The translations under genes were made by a program, and so were the position numbers. Shown here piece by piece: positions 63,319 through 64,000 of a stretch of 64,000 nt of DNA. This stretch comes from Vibrio coralliilyticus ATCC BAA-450 (GTDB lineage: Bacteria > Pseudomonadota > Gammaproteobacteria > Enterobacterales > Vibrionaceae). The notes under the pieces were generated by a model, which was given only the letters and a program-made list of their open reading frames with translations, searched no databases and had not been told where the DNA came from. Positions within the stretch are counted from its first letter, which is position 1. The number at the start of each line of letters is the position of its first letter. The stretch covers positions 806,001-870,000 of the forward strand of contig NZ_ACZN01000016.1 in the NCBI RefSeq assembly GCF_000176135.1, in the 5' to 3' direction.

Positions 63319-63357
63319 GCATTTTTTGAGTCCCTACCTAAGTTGACTTAATCACTC

Positions 63358-63373
63358 TGGCACATTCCTTGTT
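63358..63373 (+). promoter_or_regulatory. Possible sigma-54 promoter of nasT
   Basis: TGGCACATTCCTTGTT keeps the TGGCAC and TTG elements at correct spacing, but the -12 doublet is GT rather than GC. Start would be near 63384, 28 bases before the ATG. Confidence 0.45.
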
Positions 63374-63411
63374 ATGTCTCTTACAAGCAAAGAGATAAAA
63401 CAAGGAATGTT

Positions 63412-63993
63412 ATGCAAAAGAAAATCTCTAAAACTCCCACCATTGTTTGCTGCGATTCGCTGGAAGAACAAGCAAGGCTGACCACCTTATTGGCTCAGGA
63501 TTATGACGATGTCATTGGATGTCAGCTAAGCCAATTTGAAGCCTTGTTGCAACGTGAGCCGGGTGCCAATGTTGTCGCGGGTTGGAAACAGCCCAGTGCG
63601 GAACTTCGTTTAATCATTGATGTTTGTCGCGAGAAACAGCGGCCATTACTCGTCGTGATTAAGCAGTTTTTATCCAATGATATTAATCGTTTACCAGAGC
63701 GTATGGATTACGTTTTGTTACCTGCCGATTCTGATCTTAGCCTTAAACCTTGGCTCGAACATGCCGCTATTGCGAGGGCATCATTGCTGGCGATGGAGTC
63801 TGAAATTGAATCCTTAGCAGGGAAACTGGAAGAGCGAAAAATGATAGAAAAAGCCAAAGGGTTGCTGATGAAAATGCATAATGTGGATGAAGAGTCTGCC
63901 TATAAAGCGATGCGAAAATCTGCAATGCAGTCGAGCCAGACTTTGGCTCAAGTGGCGAAAAACATATTGATCACTTTAGAAACCTTGAAATAG
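63412..63993 (+). CDS. nasT: ANTAR-domain antiterminator, NasT type
   Basis: 193 residues. A response-regulator-like N-terminus (about 8-125) followed by a coiled coil and an ANTAR RNA-binding domain (RKMIEKAKGLLMKMHNVDEE; MRKSAMQSSQTLAQVAKNIL). The expected phosphoacceptor Asp is not obvious; the position reads VVAGWKQPS, so the receiver is probably degenerate. NasT-type proteins bind hexaloop hairpins in nas leaders and prevent termination, matching the structure at 58813-58860. AAGGAA lies five bases before the ATG. No NasS sensor gene is visible before the window ends. Confidence 0.9.
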   Translation: MQKKISKTPTIVCCDSLEEQARLTTLLAQDYDDVIGCQLSQFEALLQREPGANVVAGWKQPSAELRLIIDVCREKQRPLLVVIKQFLSNDINRLPERMDYVLLPADSDLSLKPWLEHAAIARASLLAMESEIESLAGKLEERKMIEKAKGLLMKMHNVDEESAYKAMRKSAMQSSQTLAQVAKNILITLETLK

Positions 63994-64000
63994 CGAACTA

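Noticed and set aside
1..64000. CRISPR array, insertion sequence or prophage.
   Set aside because: No regularly spaced repeats, transposase, integrase or phage structural genes were seen in any frame examined.

Overview
The window looks like a chromosomal segment of a marine Vibrio or close relative. The support is gene content (HopJ-family protein, chitin-type AA10 LPMO, Na+/alanine symporter, several c-di-GMP proteins), a base composition of roughly 45% GC by eye, and Vibrio-like tRNA promoters. No insertion sequence, phage or CRISPR array is visible. Species and replicon cannot be fixed from the sequence alone.

Layout. 1-6 kb: end of a membrane diguanylate cyclase (cut by the window edge), acetate kinase, a LysR/LysE pair, purU, and an auxiliary tryptophanyl-tRNA synthetase preceded by a short leader ORF with tandem Trp codons and alternative hairpins. 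6-9 kb: a minus-strand operon of chitin-type LPMO, di-heme MbnH/MauG-like enzyme and a small periplasmic protein. 9-10.3 kb: AT-rich stretch with a perfect palindrome and a decayed membrane-anchor gene. 10-16 kb: pilin-like secreted protein, periplasmic solute-binding-like protein, EAL phosphodiesterase, LruC-domain protein plus lipoprotein. 16-25.6 kb: small regulators, transporters and stress proteins. 25.6-47 kb: branched-chain amino-acid catabolism: liu (leucine) genes with their MerR regulator, a thiolase/mms (valine) operon, azurin, ETF-QO, ETF, a GGDEF protein, and the branched-chain keto-acid dehydrogenase E1/E2 genes. 47-52 kb: chemoreceptor, GAF-GGDEF protein, HopJ and MmcQ/YjbR proteins. 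52-54.2 kb: two identical tRNA-Cys genes (the second beside tRNA-Leu) flanking two lipoprotein genes and decayed DNA. 54.2-58 kb: a secreted protein pair, one member resembling alpha-xenorhabdolysin subunit A, the other a much larger protein with a similar central architecture. 58-64 kb: nitrate assimilation operon (nasA, cobA, trpD2-like) with tandem NtrC-like sites, a sigma-54 promoter and a leader terminator, followed by an ANTAR regulator of NasT type.

How it works together. BkdA1/A2/B make acyl-CoAs from Leu, Ile and Val. LiuA and the valine acyl-CoA dehydrogenase pass electrons to ETF and then ETF-QO. The remaining liu and mms genes complete the routes, and palindromes resembling LiuR sites lie both at liuR/thiolase and at etfQO/etfBA. 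The liu cluster lacks the biotin-carboxylase (alpha) subunit gene that normally sits between liuC and liuE. The most unusual items are the secreted toxin-like pair, the LPMO/di-heme/small-protein operon, the Trp leader before trpS, and the layered nas control region.
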